DNA from: Azospirillum brasilense
GTDB lineage: Bacteria > Pseudomonadota > Alphaproteobacteria > Azospirillales > Azospirillaceae
DNA length: 64,000 nucleotides
Assembly (NCBI RefSeq): GCF_008365405.1
Contig: NZ_QOKV01000002.1
Location: 434,001 to 498,000, forward strand
Direction of reading: 5' to 3'
Shown: in pieces, positions 36,420 through 44,037 of the stretch
How the letters are laid out: each line of letters starts with the position of its first letter
Position numbering within the stretch: the stretch's first letter is position 1
Notes under the pieces: model-generated
Told to the model about the DNA's origin: nothing
Seen by the model: the letters and a program-made list of their open reading frames with translations, nothing else
The model's database searches: none
Made by a program: the position numbers and the translations under genes

Positions 36420-36707
36420 GGCTTGGAATTTCCCTGTTCATTGCGCCCGCGTCGCCGGGTCCGAAGGCCGGGGAAAGCCCCCTTGCGCAGCGACCGGCTT
36501 GGCAGCGCCGTGTTTTGCCTATAAAATATATGTTGCCCAGGGAAAACAGCTGCGTCAACGCCGTTTGTCATACTGGAGCATGACGGACGCCTTATGGCAA
36601 CGCCGGTGTTGCGGCAGCGTACCGCGACCCCCGCGAGGGCCGTGGGCGCCACAACAGGGATGCAAGAAGTTTTGCTGACAAAACAGATGTCGCAGGGGAG
36701 AGAGGGT
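36420..36707. promoter_or_regulatory. Divergent control region of the ABC operon and hutGF
   Basis: 288 bases with no convincing gene. An AT-rich patch (CTATAAAATATATG, about 36520-36533) may serve as -10 for either direction. A perfect dyad GTTTTG (36669-36674) / CAAAAC (36679-36684) with a 4-base gap lies 24 bases before the hutG start and is a candidate site for the IclR-type regulator at the end of the hut operon. Which promoter belongs to which operon was not resolved. Confidence 0.4.
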
Positions 36708-37508
36708 ATGGAGGTCTTCGGGTTTCGCGCCGCGCGCCGTCCGGTGCTGGTCAGCCTGCCCCATGTCGGCACGGCGCTGCCGGACGGATTCGTCGGCCGG
36801 CTGGTGCCGGAGGCGCAGGGCCTGCCCGACACCGACTGGAACCTGCCGCGGCTCTACGATTTCCTGGAGGATCTCGGAGTCGGGGTGATCCAGGCGCGTT
36901 TCTCGCGCTACGTCGTCGACCTCAACCGCCCCAGCAACGACACGCCGCTCTACAGCGGCGCCACCACGGGCCTGTGCCCGACCACCCTGTTCGACGGGGC
37001 GCCGCTGTACCAGCCAGGCGCCGAACCGGACGCGGCGGAGGTGGCCGAGCGGGTCGCCCGCTACTGGGTGCCCTACCACGACGCCATCACCGCGGAGATG
37101 ACCCGGCTGCGCGACCGGTTCGGGCGGGCGGTGCTGTTCGACGCCCACTCCATCCGCTCCGTCGTGCCGCGGCTGTTCGAGGGTCGGCTGCCCGACCTGA
37201 ACATCGGCACCAACGACGGGCGCAGCGCCAATCCCGCGCTGAGCGACCGGCTGGTCGCGGTCGGCACGGATGCCGGGGCCGACGGCTTCACCCATGTCCT
37301 CAACGGGCGCTTCAAGGGCGGCCACATCACCCGCCATTTCGGGCGCCCGGCCGAGGGCTGGCACGCCGTGCAACTCGAGATGGCCCAGGTGACCTACATG
37401 GAGGAGGAGGCGCCCTTCGCCTTCGACGAGAGGCGCGCCGCGCGGATTCGTCCTCATCTGCGGCGGTTCGTCGGGGCCATGGCGGATTGGGCGGAGGAGC
37501 GGGCGTGA
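36708..37508 (+). CDS. hutG: N-formylglutamate deformylase
   Basis: 266 residues from ATG 36708, chosen because GGGGAGAGAGG precedes it and because it matches the family length; a frame to 36594 is open. The metal and substrate motifs include LVSLPHVGTALP, TDWNLPRLYDF, SRYVVDLNRPSNDTPLY and FDAHSIRSVVPRLFEG. The enzyme hydrolyses N-formyl-L-glutamate to glutamate and formate, the last step of the histidine degradation branch that uses HutF. The stop overlaps the start region of hutF. Confidence 0.92.
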   Translation: MEVFGFRAARRPVLVSLPHVGTALPDGFVGRLVPEAQGLPDTDWNLPRLYDFLEDLGVGVIQARFSRYVVDLNRPSNDTPLYSGATTGLCPTTLFDGAPLYQPGAEPDAAEVAERVARYWVPYHDAITAEMTRLRDRFGRAVLFDAHSIRSVVPRLFEGRLPDLNIGTNDGRSANPALSDRLVAVGTDAGADGFTHVLNGRFKGGHITRHFGRPAEGWHAVQLEMAQVTYMEEEAPFAFDERRAARIRPHLRRFVGAMADWAEERA

Positions 37509-37543
37509 TGGAGGCGGCAATGGACGCCGTGATGGGGGACGGC

Positions 37544-38944
37544 ATGAACGGACTGTTCTGCGAGCGGGCGCTGCTGCCCGACGGTTGGGCCTCGAACGTG
37601 GCGCTGCGCTTCGACGCGCGGGGCACGCTGACGGCGGTGGAACGGGACGCGTCCGCCGAAGGCCTGCCCCAGGCCGCCGGGCCGGTGATTCCCGGCATGC
37701 CCAACCTGCACAGCCACGCCTTCCAGCGCGCCATGGCCGGTCTGACCGAGCACGCCGGCCCGTCGGAGGACAGCTTCTGGACGTGGCGCGAGGCCATGTA
37801 CGGCTTCGTCCGCCGTATGACGCCCGAGGCGGCGGAGGCCGTCGCGGCGCTGCTCTACATGGAGATGGCGAAGCAGGGCTACACGGCGGTGGCGGAGTTC
37901 CACTACCTGCATCACGACGCCGACGGGCGCCCCTACGCCGACCGGGCGGAGATGTCGCGCCGCATCCTGGCCGCCGCGGATACGGCGGGGATCGGCCTGA
38001 CCCACCTGCCGGTGCTCTACGCCCACAGCGGCTTCGGCGGCAAGCCGCCGTCCGACGGCCAGAAACGCTTCATCAACGACGTGGACGGGCTGCTGTCCAT
38101 CGTCTCCGCCATGCAGAAGGCGATGGGCGCGGAGCGGGCGGGCCGCCGCGCCGGCCTCGCCCTGCATTCGCTGCGCGCGGTGACGCCGGAGGAGATGCGC
38201 GATGCGCTGGCCGGCCTCGACTCGCTCGATTCCGGCGCGCCGATCCACATCCACATCGCCGAGCAGACGGCGGAGGTGGACGATTGCGTCGCCTGGAGCG
38301 GCAAGCGCCCGGTGGAATGGCTTCTGGAGAACGCTCCGGTCGGGCCGCGCTGGTGCCTCGTCCACGCGACCCATTTGACCCCGGCGGAGGTCGACGGGCT
38401 GGCGGCGAGCGGGGCGGTGGCCGGTCTCTGCCCGACGACCGAGGCCAATCTGGGTGATGGGCTGTTCCCGGCCATCCCCTTCCTGGCGCGGGATGGGCGG
38501 TTCGGCATCGGGTCGGACAGCCACATCAGCGTCTCGGCGGCGGAGGAGTTGCGCGTCCTGGAATACGGCCAGCGGCTGGTGCAGCGGCGGCGCAACGTGC
38601 TGCGCATCGGGGATTGCCCGTCCATCGGCGGCGGCCTCTACCGGGCGGCGGTGGCCGGCGGCGCGCAGGCGCTGGGCCAGCCGGTAACGGGCGGCGGCAT
38701 CCGGGGCGGTATTCAGGTGGGCCAGCCCGCCGACCTCGTCGTGCTTGACGCCGACAACCCGAAACTGCTTTCTCGGACCGACGACAGCCTTCTGGACGCC
38801 TATGTCTTCGCCAGCGACGGGCACGCCGTGCGCGACGTGGTCGCGGCGGGGCGGACCGTGGTGCGCGAGGGCCGCCACGTCCGGGAGGACGCCATCCTGG
38901 CCGCCTACCGGCGGGCCATCGAGGGGTTGCGCCGGGACACATGA
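37544..38944 (+). CDS. hutF: Formimidoylglutamate deiminase
   Basis: 466 residues from ATG 37544, which has GGGGGAC upstream and aligns with the N-terminus of known HutF proteins (ERALLPDGWA); in-frame ATGs at 37508, 37520 and 37532 are alternatives. It is an amidohydrolase: metal site NLHSHAFQRAM, HIHIAEQTAEVDDC, and the acidic GIGSDSHISVSAAEELR. It converts N-formimidoyl-glutamate to N-formylglutamate plus ammonia, feeding HutG. Its stop overlaps the next start (ATGA). Confidence 0.92.
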   Translation: MNGLFCERALLPDGWASNVALRFDARGTLTAVERDASAEGLPQAAGPVIPGMPNLHSHAFQRAMAGLTEHAGPSEDSFWTWREAMYGFVRRMTPEAAEAVAALLYMEMAKQGYTAVAEFHYLHHDADGRPYADRAEMSRRILAAADTAGIGLTHLPVLYAHSGFGGKPPSDGQKRFINDVDGLLSIVSAMQKAMGAERAGRRAGLALHSLRAVTPEEMRDALAGLDSLDSGAPIHIHIAEQTAEVDDCVAWSGKRPVEWLLENAPVGPRWCLVHATHLTPAEVDGLAASGAVAGLCPTTEANLGDGLFPAIPFLARDGRFGIGSDSHISVSAAEELRVLEYGQRLVQRRRNVLRIGDCPSIGGGLYRAAVAGGAQALGQPVTGGGIRGGIQVGQPADLVVLDADNPKLLSRTDDSLLDAYVFASDGHAVRDVVAAGRTVVREGRHVREDAILAAYRRAIEGLRRDT

Positions 38945-39729
38945 GCGAGACCGATCCGAACACCTACATCGCCCCGGCGCTGCAGCGCGGGCTGGCCATC
39001 CTGGAGCTGTTCACCCCGCAGCGCCGGACGCTGTCCCTGACCGACATCGCCAAGGCGCTGGGGATCGGACGGGCATCGGCCTACCGGCTGGTCTTCACGC
39101 TGGAGCATCTCGGCTACATCGGGCGGGCGGGGGACGGCAAGTCCTACCGCCTGGCGCCGCGGTCGATGCAGCTCGGCTACCATTACCTGTCGGGGCTGGA
39201 CGGGATCGAGGTGGCGATCCCCTACATCGACGGGCTGCGCGACAGCACCCAGATCTCCGCCCACATGGCGGTGCGCGACGGGACGGAGGTGGTCTACGTC
39301 TACCGCGCGCACTCGCACATGACGCTGTCCAGCAACATCGCGGTCGGCTACCGCCTGCCGGCCCACGCCACCGCGATGGGGCGGATGCTGCTGAGCGGCC
39401 TCACCGACGAGGCCGTCGCGCAGCTCTACACCGGCGTGCGGCTGGACCGCTACAGCGACACCACGGCGGTCACGCTGACCTCGCTGATCCAGGAGGTGGC
39501 GGAGGACCGCAAGCGCGGCTGGACGATGAACCGCTCCTCCTTCGTGTCGGGGATCGTCGCCATTGCGGCGGCCATCCGCGACCACCGGGGTGAGGTCATC
39601 GCGGCCATCAACCTCTCCGGCCCCAGCGCCGTGATGGACCAGCCCGCCACGCTCGACCATTTGCGGACCAAGGTGGTGGAGACGGCCGACGCGATCTCGC
39701 ACCAGCTCGGCTATCTGCCGCGCGGCTGA
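38941..39729 (+). CDS. IclR-family transcriptional regulator of the hut operon
   Basis: 262 residues. Winged HTH at ~15-75 (ALQRGLAILELFTPQRRTLSLTDIAKALGIGRASAYRLVFTLEHLGYI) and IclR effector domain ~85-260. The start overlaps hutF stop. Its place at the end of hutGF, next to the control region of a divergent amino-acid transporter, suggests control of histidine use in place of the usual HutC; the effector is not known. A dispersed repeat follows. Confidence 0.85.
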   Translation: MSETDPNTYIAPALQRGLAILELFTPQRRTLSLTDIAKALGIGRASAYRLVFTLEHLGYIGRAGDGKSYRLAPRSMQLGYHYLSGLDGIEVAIPYIDGLRDSTQISAHMAVRDGTEVVYVYRAHSHMTLSSNIAVGYRLPAHATAMGRMLLSGLTDEAVAQLYTGVRLDRYSDTTAVTLTSLIQEVAEDRKRGWTMNRSSFVSGIVAIAAAIRDHRGEVIAAINLSGPSAVMDQPATLDHLRTKVVETADAISHQLGYLPRG

Positions 39730-39761
39730 AATGGGGAGGGGCGGTCGCGCTTGGCCGCCAT

Positions 39762-39902
39762 CCCCTCTCCCGCCCCGGGAGAGGGTGCCCGCGAGAGCGG
39801 GCGGGTGAGGGTCGTCCGAGGCAAGCACCTGCCCGTTGCCGCCACCCTCACCCTTCCCACGCTCCGCGTGGGCCCCTTCCCTCTCCCGGGACGGGAGAGG
39901 GG
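39762..39902 (+). repeat. Dispersed inverted-repeat element, copy A
   Basis: 141 bases bounded by CCCCTCTCCCG and CGGGAGAGGGG terminal inverted repeats, with further internal stems (GCCCGCGAGAGCGGGC). It is the same element as copy B at 43408-43524 but in opposite orientation; copy A has about 18 extra bases near its right end (the CACGCTCCGCGTGG hairpin). It lies in the gap between two genes and can fold as RNA. It resembles non-autonomous palindromic repeats (REP/MITE-like) of alphaproteobacteria. Confidence 0.8.
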
Positions 39903-39970
39903 ATGCCTTTCCCCGCGGCGTGGAACGCGGCATGCTGGCCGAGCCCTGAGAAACGGACGGGAGAGGCCCC

Positions 39971-40582
39971 ATGTGCGCGCATCGCAACGCCCTGTGGATC
40001 GCCCTTGTGGCGGCGGTTGCATGGGGAGGCACCGCCCTCGCCGCAGAATCCGCCGGCCCCTCCTTCTCCTGCGCCAAGGTGGACACGGGCAGCATCGAGC
40101 AGATGGTCTGCACCGACGCCGCTCTGTCGGCGCTCGACCGCAAGCTGGCCGAGGTCTATGGCGAAGCCACCGGCAAGGCGGCGAACGAGCATCCCCCGGC
40201 ACTGAAGGCGGAGCAGCGCGGCTGGATCAAAGGCCGGGACGACTGCTGGAAGGCCGACGACCGCCGCGCCTGCGTGGAGGAGCAATACCGCCTGCGCATT
40301 GCCGAGCTTCAGGCCAAGTACCGGCTGGTGCGCGCCATCGGCCCGGTCCGCTTCGCCTGTGACGGACAGGCGGCCAACGAGCTGACCGCCACCTTCTTCG
40401 AAACCGACCCGCCGACGATGATCGCCGAGCGCGGCGACGCCGTGTCGCTGATGGTCGGACAGCCGGCGGCGTCCGGCGCCCGCTACCAGGGCCGCAACGA
40501 AAGCTTCTGGGAGCATCAGGGCGAAGCGCGGGTGACCTGGGGCTACGGCGCTCCGGAGATGACCTGCCGGAAGGCGCCGTAA
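39971..40582 (+). CDS. Fusion of LprI-like and MliC-like lysozyme inhibitor domains
   Basis: 203 residues with a Sec signal ending around TALAAE. Residues ~30-105 form a DUF1311/LprI domain (SFSCAKVDTGSIEQMVCTDAALSALDRKLAEVY then GWIKGRDDCW with conserved cysteines). Residues ~118-203 are MliC/PliC-like (VRFACDGQAANELTATFFETD, then a final MTC). Both families inhibit lysozymes in the periplasm, LprI for C-type in mycobacteria and MliC in enterics, so this is a bifunctional inhibitor candidate. Located within the hut cluster but unrelated in function. Confidence 0.75.
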   Translation: MCAHRNALWIALVAAVAWGGTALAAESAGPSFSCAKVDTGSIEQMVCTDAALSALDRKLAEVYGEATGKAANEHPPALKAEQRGWIKGRDDCWKADDRRACVEEQYRLRIAELQAKYRLVRAIGPVRFACDGQAANELTATFFETDPPTMIAERGDAVSLMVGQPAASGARYQGRNESFWEHQGEARVTWGYGAPEMTCRKAP

Positions 40583-40597
40583 CCCCTCATGCGGGGT
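40582..40597. terminator. Small hairpin between convergent genes
   Basis: ACCCC (40582-40586) / GGGGT (40593-40597) with a 6-base loop is followed by CCTTTA. It is in the 18-base gap between the lysozyme-inhibitor-like gene and the leftward hutD, so it is a weak terminator candidate. Confidence 0.35.
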
Positions 40598-40600
40598 CCT

Positions 40601-41176
40601 TTACCCGCGCGCCGCGACGCGGGCGAGGACGGCGCAGGCCCCCGGCCCGGTCTCCAGCGTGGCGGCGGTGCCATCCAGACGGGCCGTCCAGCCCGGCGAC
40701 ACCCGCGCCACGCTGTCGCCGGTGCGCAGGATCACCTCGCCGTCCAGCGCATGGACCAGCGCCATGCCACCGGCCGGGATGTCCGCCGCCTTGTCGGCCG
40801 GCAGGATGTCGAGCCGGGCGTCGGCCCGCTCGCGGTCGAAGATCAGGTTGAAGTCGCGGATCGGCCCGTCCAGCAGGGCGCAATCCACCACGGCATCGCC
40901 GGAGAAGCGGAAGGGGGCGGCGCGGTTGGTCACGGTCGCCGGGACGCCGTCCACGGTCAGCCGCATGCCGGCCCCCTCGACCACGGCGATCAGCCGCTCG
41001 TAGCCGGTGAAGGCCGAAAAGGGGCCGGCCTCCGCCACGTCGGCGATGCTGACCCGCCACAGGAAGCGGCCGGGGGCGCCGGGCAGCTCCTGGAGGGCGA
41101 TTTCAGTGGTCGTTCCGCCGCCGTTCTTCCAGGGCATGCGGCGGTAACGGGCGGGGTCGAGAAGAGAAACAGCCAT
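40601..41176 (-). CDS. hutD: HutD/Ves family protein
   Basis: 191 residues. LLDPARYRRMPWKNGGGTTTEIA at the start is the conserved WKNGGG(T/S)T motif of HutD and its E. coli homologue Ves; RFLWRVSIADVAEAGPFSAFTGYERLIAVVEG is also conserved. It is a two-domain cupin of uncertain function, proposed to fine-tune histidine use, and usually sits in hut operons, which supports the identity of hutGF 2.6 kb away. Confidence 0.85.
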   Translation of the reverse strand: MAVSLLDPARYRRMPWKNGGGTTTEIALQELPGAPGRFLWRVSIADVAEAGPFSAFTGYERLIAVVEGAGMRLTVDGVPATVTNRAAPFRFSGDAVVDCALLDGPIRDFNLIFDRERADARLDILPADKAADIPAGGMALVHALDGEVILRTGDSVARVSPGWTARLDGTAATLETGPGACAVLARVAARG

Positions 41177-41188
41177 AAGAATCCTCGC

Positions 41189-41225
41189 GGGACGGGGGAG
41201 GGCGTCCGGCCCAGCCCCCCGTCCC
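41189..41225 (-). terminator. Hairpin after the M3 peptidase gene
   Basis: GGGACGGGGG (41189-41198) and CCCCCGTCCC (41216-41225) form a perfect 10-bp stem around 17 bases. It lies in the 90-base gap after the leftward M3 peptidase stop. No T-tract is present on the transcribed side. Confidence 0.4.
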
Positions 41226-41266
41226 TTGTCCTCGTGATCGTGTGTGCGTCGCCGATGGGCGGTGCG

Positions 41267-43306
41267 TCAGGCGTCCCCGAGCGACTGGGTCAGGCCCCGG
41301 TGCTTGAGAAGCGCCTCGATGCGCGGCTCGCGTCCGCGGAAGGCGGTGTACAGCTCCATCGGGTCGCGGGTGTCGCCCGACGAATAGATCGTCTTCAGCT
41401 TCGCCGCAAGGTCCGGATCGAAGGGGTTGCCCGCCTCCAGGAACGCCTCGAACCCGTCGGCGTCGAGCACCTCGGCCCACAGATAGGCGTAGTAGCCCGC
41501 GGCGTAGCCGCTGCCGGCGAACAGATGCTGGAAATGGGTCGGGCGGTGGCGCACGGCGATTTCCGCCGGCATGCCGATCTTGTCCAGCACCGACCGCTCG
41601 AAGGCGGCCACGTCCGTGTCGGCGGCGTCGCTCCGGGTGTGGAACTCCAGATCGAGCAGCGCCGCGGCAGTGTATTCCACGGTGCCGAAACCCTGGTTGA
41701 AGTTGCGGGCGGCGAGCAGGCGGCGCAGCAGGTCCTGCGGGATCGGCTCCCCGGTCCGGTGATGGCGGGCGTAGGTGGACAGCGTTTCCGGAACCGACAG
41801 CCAGTGCTCGTAGATCTGCGACGGCAACTCCACGAAGTCGCGGCGGACCGAGGTGCCGGACTGGCTGGGGTAGCGGACGTCGCTGAGGCAGCCGTGCAGG
41901 AAATGGCCGAACTCGTGGAACAGCGTCTCGGCGTCGTCGAAGCTGAGCAGCGTCGGCTCACCCTTCGAGAAATTGTTGTTGTTGACGATGATCGGCGACA
42001 CCGCCCCGTCGAAACTCTCCTGGTCGCGGTAGCTGCTCATCCAGGCGCCGGACCGCTTGGACGACCGGGCGAAGTTGTCGTGCAGGAAGATGCCGACATG
42101 CCGTCCGTCCTTTTCCGTCACCTCGTAGACACGGACGTCGGGGTGGTAGACCGGCAGGTCGGGGCGCTCGGTGAAGGTCAGCCCAAACAGCCGCCCGGCG
42201 GTGTCGAAGGCCGCGCGGACCATGTTCTCCAGCACGAAGTAGGGCTTCACCTCCGCTTCGTCGATGTCGTACTTGGCCTGCCGCACCTTCTCCGCGTAAT
42301 AGCGCCAGTCCCAGGGGGCGATGGGCTCGTTCATGCCCTCCGCCCGCGCGCAGTCCTGAAGCTCCGCGCGCTCGGCGGCGGCCTTCTCCTTGGCCGGTCC
42401 CCAGACCTGCAGCAGCAGCCGTTCGACGGCGGAGGTGTCCTTCGCCATGCTGTCGTCCAGCTTGAAGTCGGCGTAGCTGGCGTAGCCCAGCAGCTTCGCC
42501 TGCTCGGTGCGCAGCGCGACGATCTCCCGGATCAGCGGGCGGTTGTCGTGCTCGCCCTCATGCTCGCCGCGGCGAATCCAGGCTTCGTAGGCCACCTGAC
42601 GCAGGTCGCGGCGGGCCGAGAAGGTCAGGAACGGCTCGACCGAGGAGCGGGCCAGCGTGATGACGTATTTACCCTCCTGCCCGCGCTCCTTGGCGGCCTG
42701 GGCGGCGGCGTTGCGCGCGAAGTCCGGCAGGCCGGCGAGGTCGCTCTCCTCCAGCACGAGCTGCCAGTCCTTCTCGTCGTGCAGCACGTTCTGGCCAAAC
42801 AGCGTGTGCAGGGTCGCCAGCCGCTCGGTGATCGCGGTCATCCGCGCCTTGGCGTCCGGCGGCAGCAGCGCGCCGCTGCGCACGAAACCGAGATGCTGGC
42901 GCTCCAGCAGGCGCAGCTGGTCGGGGGCGAGGTCCAGCGTATTGCGCCGCTCGTAGAGGTCGGCGACGCGGGCGAACAGCGCCGGGTCCAGCGCGATGCG
43001 CATGGAGTGCTGGGCGAATTTCGGCGCGTAGTCGCGGGCGATGGTCTCCAGCGCGTCGGTGGTGTTGCTGGAGTTCAGGTTCCAGAACACGCCGCCGACC
43101 CGGTTCAGGAAGCGCCCGCCACGCTCCATCGCCTCGATGGTGTTGGCGAAGGTGGGGGTGTCGGGGTTTCCAGTGATCGCCGCGATCTCCGCGATGCTCT
43201 CCGCCATGCCATGGTCGAAGGCGGGCGGAAAATGCTCGGCCTGGATGCGGTCGAAGGGCGGCAGGCCGAAGGGCGTGGTCCAGGTTTCGAAGAACGGGTT
43301 GCTCAT
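41267..43306 (-). CDS. M3 family metallopeptidase (oligopeptidase A / Dcp type)
   Basis: 679 residues from MSNPFFETWTTPFGLPPFD with AAGGGG upstream. The open frame extends further but that part is a translated dispersed repeat. The zinc motif HEFGHFLH is at 464-471, with the third ligand in the following ELPSQIYEHW region. M3 peptidases of this type cut dipeptides or short peptides in the cytoplasm; Dcp removes C-terminal dipeptides and OpdA cuts internally. The length and the PHDVR...YEVTEKDGRHVGIFLHD region are consistent with Dcp. Confidence 0.9.
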   Translation of the reverse strand: MSNPFFETWTTPFGLPPFDRIQAEHFPPAFDHGMAESIAEIAAITGNPDTPTFANTIEAMERGGRFLNRVGGVFWNLNSSNTTDALETIARDYAPKFAQHSMRIALDPALFARVADLYERRNTLDLAPDQLRLLERQHLGFVRSGALLPPDAKARMTAITERLATLHTLFGQNVLHDEKDWQLVLEESDLAGLPDFARNAAAQAAKERGQEGKYVITLARSSVEPFLTFSARRDLRQVAYEAWIRRGEHEGEHDNRPLIREIVALRTEQAKLLGYASYADFKLDDSMAKDTSAVERLLLQVWGPAKEKAAAERAELQDCARAEGMNEPIAPWDWRYYAEKVRQAKYDIDEAEVKPYFVLENMVRAAFDTAGRLFGLTFTERPDLPVYHPDVRVYEVTEKDGRHVGIFLHDNFARSSKRSGAWMSSYRDQESFDGAVSPIIVNNNNFSKGEPTLLSFDDAETLFHEFGHFLHGCLSDVRYPSQSGTSVRRDFVELPSQIYEHWLSVPETLSTYARHHRTGEPIPQDLLRRLLAARNFNQGFGTVEYTAAALLDLEFHTRSDAADTDVAAFERSVLDKIGMPAEIAVRHRPTHFQHLFAGSGYAAGYYAYLWAEVLDADGFEAFLEAGNPFDPDLAAKLKTIYSSGDTRDPMELYTAFRGREPRIEALLKHRGLTQSLGDA

Positions 43307-43407
43307 CAAGGCCCCTTGCTGACCGGAAACGGAAGACATGCCGAACATGGTGCCGCAACCGGCCCTCCGCCACAACACGCCGGTCGCCGCAGGGCGCTTT
43401 TGAAAAT

Positions 43408-43524
43408 CCCTCTCCCGCCCCGGGAGAGGGAAGGGTGAGGGTGCCGCCAACGATCGGCGCTTGATCCTCGGACGCCCCTCACCCGCCCGCTTGCGCGGGC
43501 ACCCTCTCCCGGGGCGGGAGAGGG
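43408..43524 (-). repeat. Dispersed inverted-repeat element, copy B
   Basis: 117 bases bounded by CCCTCTCCCG and CGGGAGAGGG. Its reverse complement matches copy A from end to end apart from the extra hairpin in A, with scattered substitutions. Its stem-loops lie upstream of the M3 peptidase start, within its likely untranslated leader. Confidence 0.8.
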
Positions 43525-43537
43525 AAAAAGCCAAAAA

Positions 43538-43753
43538 TTAGGACAATAAGCCTTCAATCTCACGGTTGGACGACATTGATCCGGTGCCATATCCAACCAA
43601 GACATAAAAAGGCTTCAAATCTCTCCTAAAGTTTGTTAGCCTCTTGTCAGTGGCGGCCAGGAATTGCTCTCTTGAACGCGCTTCAGGAGCGCCATTCCGT
43701 GTGCGCACTTCCCTACAACCCCAGTCTGTTTCAGAGGTGACATCGGTATGCAC
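43538..43753 (-). CDS. Small hypothetical ORF in AT-rich DNA
   Basis: 71 residues from a GTG, ending NREIEGLLS. No domain is recognised, and no ribosome-binding site was found. The frame extends nine codons upstream of the GTG to a stop, without an ATG. The DNA is AT-richer than its surroundings. Near-identical 14-base direct repeats AGCCTTCAATYTCA flank it at 43549-43562 and 43784-43797; on the coding strand both encode E-I-E-G, suggesting a decayed tandem duplication. It may be a gene remnant rather than a gene. Confidence 0.22.
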   Translation of the reverse strand: MHTDVTSETDWGCREVRTRNGAPEARSREQFLAATDKRLTNFRRDLKPFYVLVGYGTGSMSSNREIEGLLS

Positions 43754-44037
43754 GCATAGATAAATCTGTTTTCTTGTTCATATAGCCTTCAATTTCATGA
43801 GTCTTCGCTGTTTCTGCGTTTTCTCATGTAGTTTTACTTTCCCTGTGGTTGGCGGGAGGCAGTCGCGACGCGGCTGTCAAAATTGCTGGCGTACGGACGA
43901 AAGTCCTTGCCTTGCGTGCCTCTCCACCCCCGGCACGCCCCTGCTTCCCCCTGCTTCCAATGAAGGCTGCAAGACGGACCGGTCCCGTTCGGGCTCCGGA
44001 ACCACACGCATTTTGCCAAGAGCGGAGGCATCAGCGG
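43754..44037. other. Gene-poor AT-rich stretch before the glycine betaine transporter
   Basis: No supportable gene. It contains the second AGCCTTCAATTTCA repeat and presumably the transporter promoter, which would be osmotically controlled if like proU, but no element was confidently placed. Confidence 0.35.

Noticed and set aside
36450..36540. A sigma-54-like TTGGCA...TTGC sequence upstream of the hut operon.
   Set aside because: The spacing between the GG and GC elements is 14 bases instead of 10.
43307..43534. N-terminal extension of the M3 peptidase through the open frame upstream.
   Set aside because: The extra part is mostly a translated dispersed repeat (copy B), and the ATG at 43306 has its own ribosome-binding site and matches the family start.
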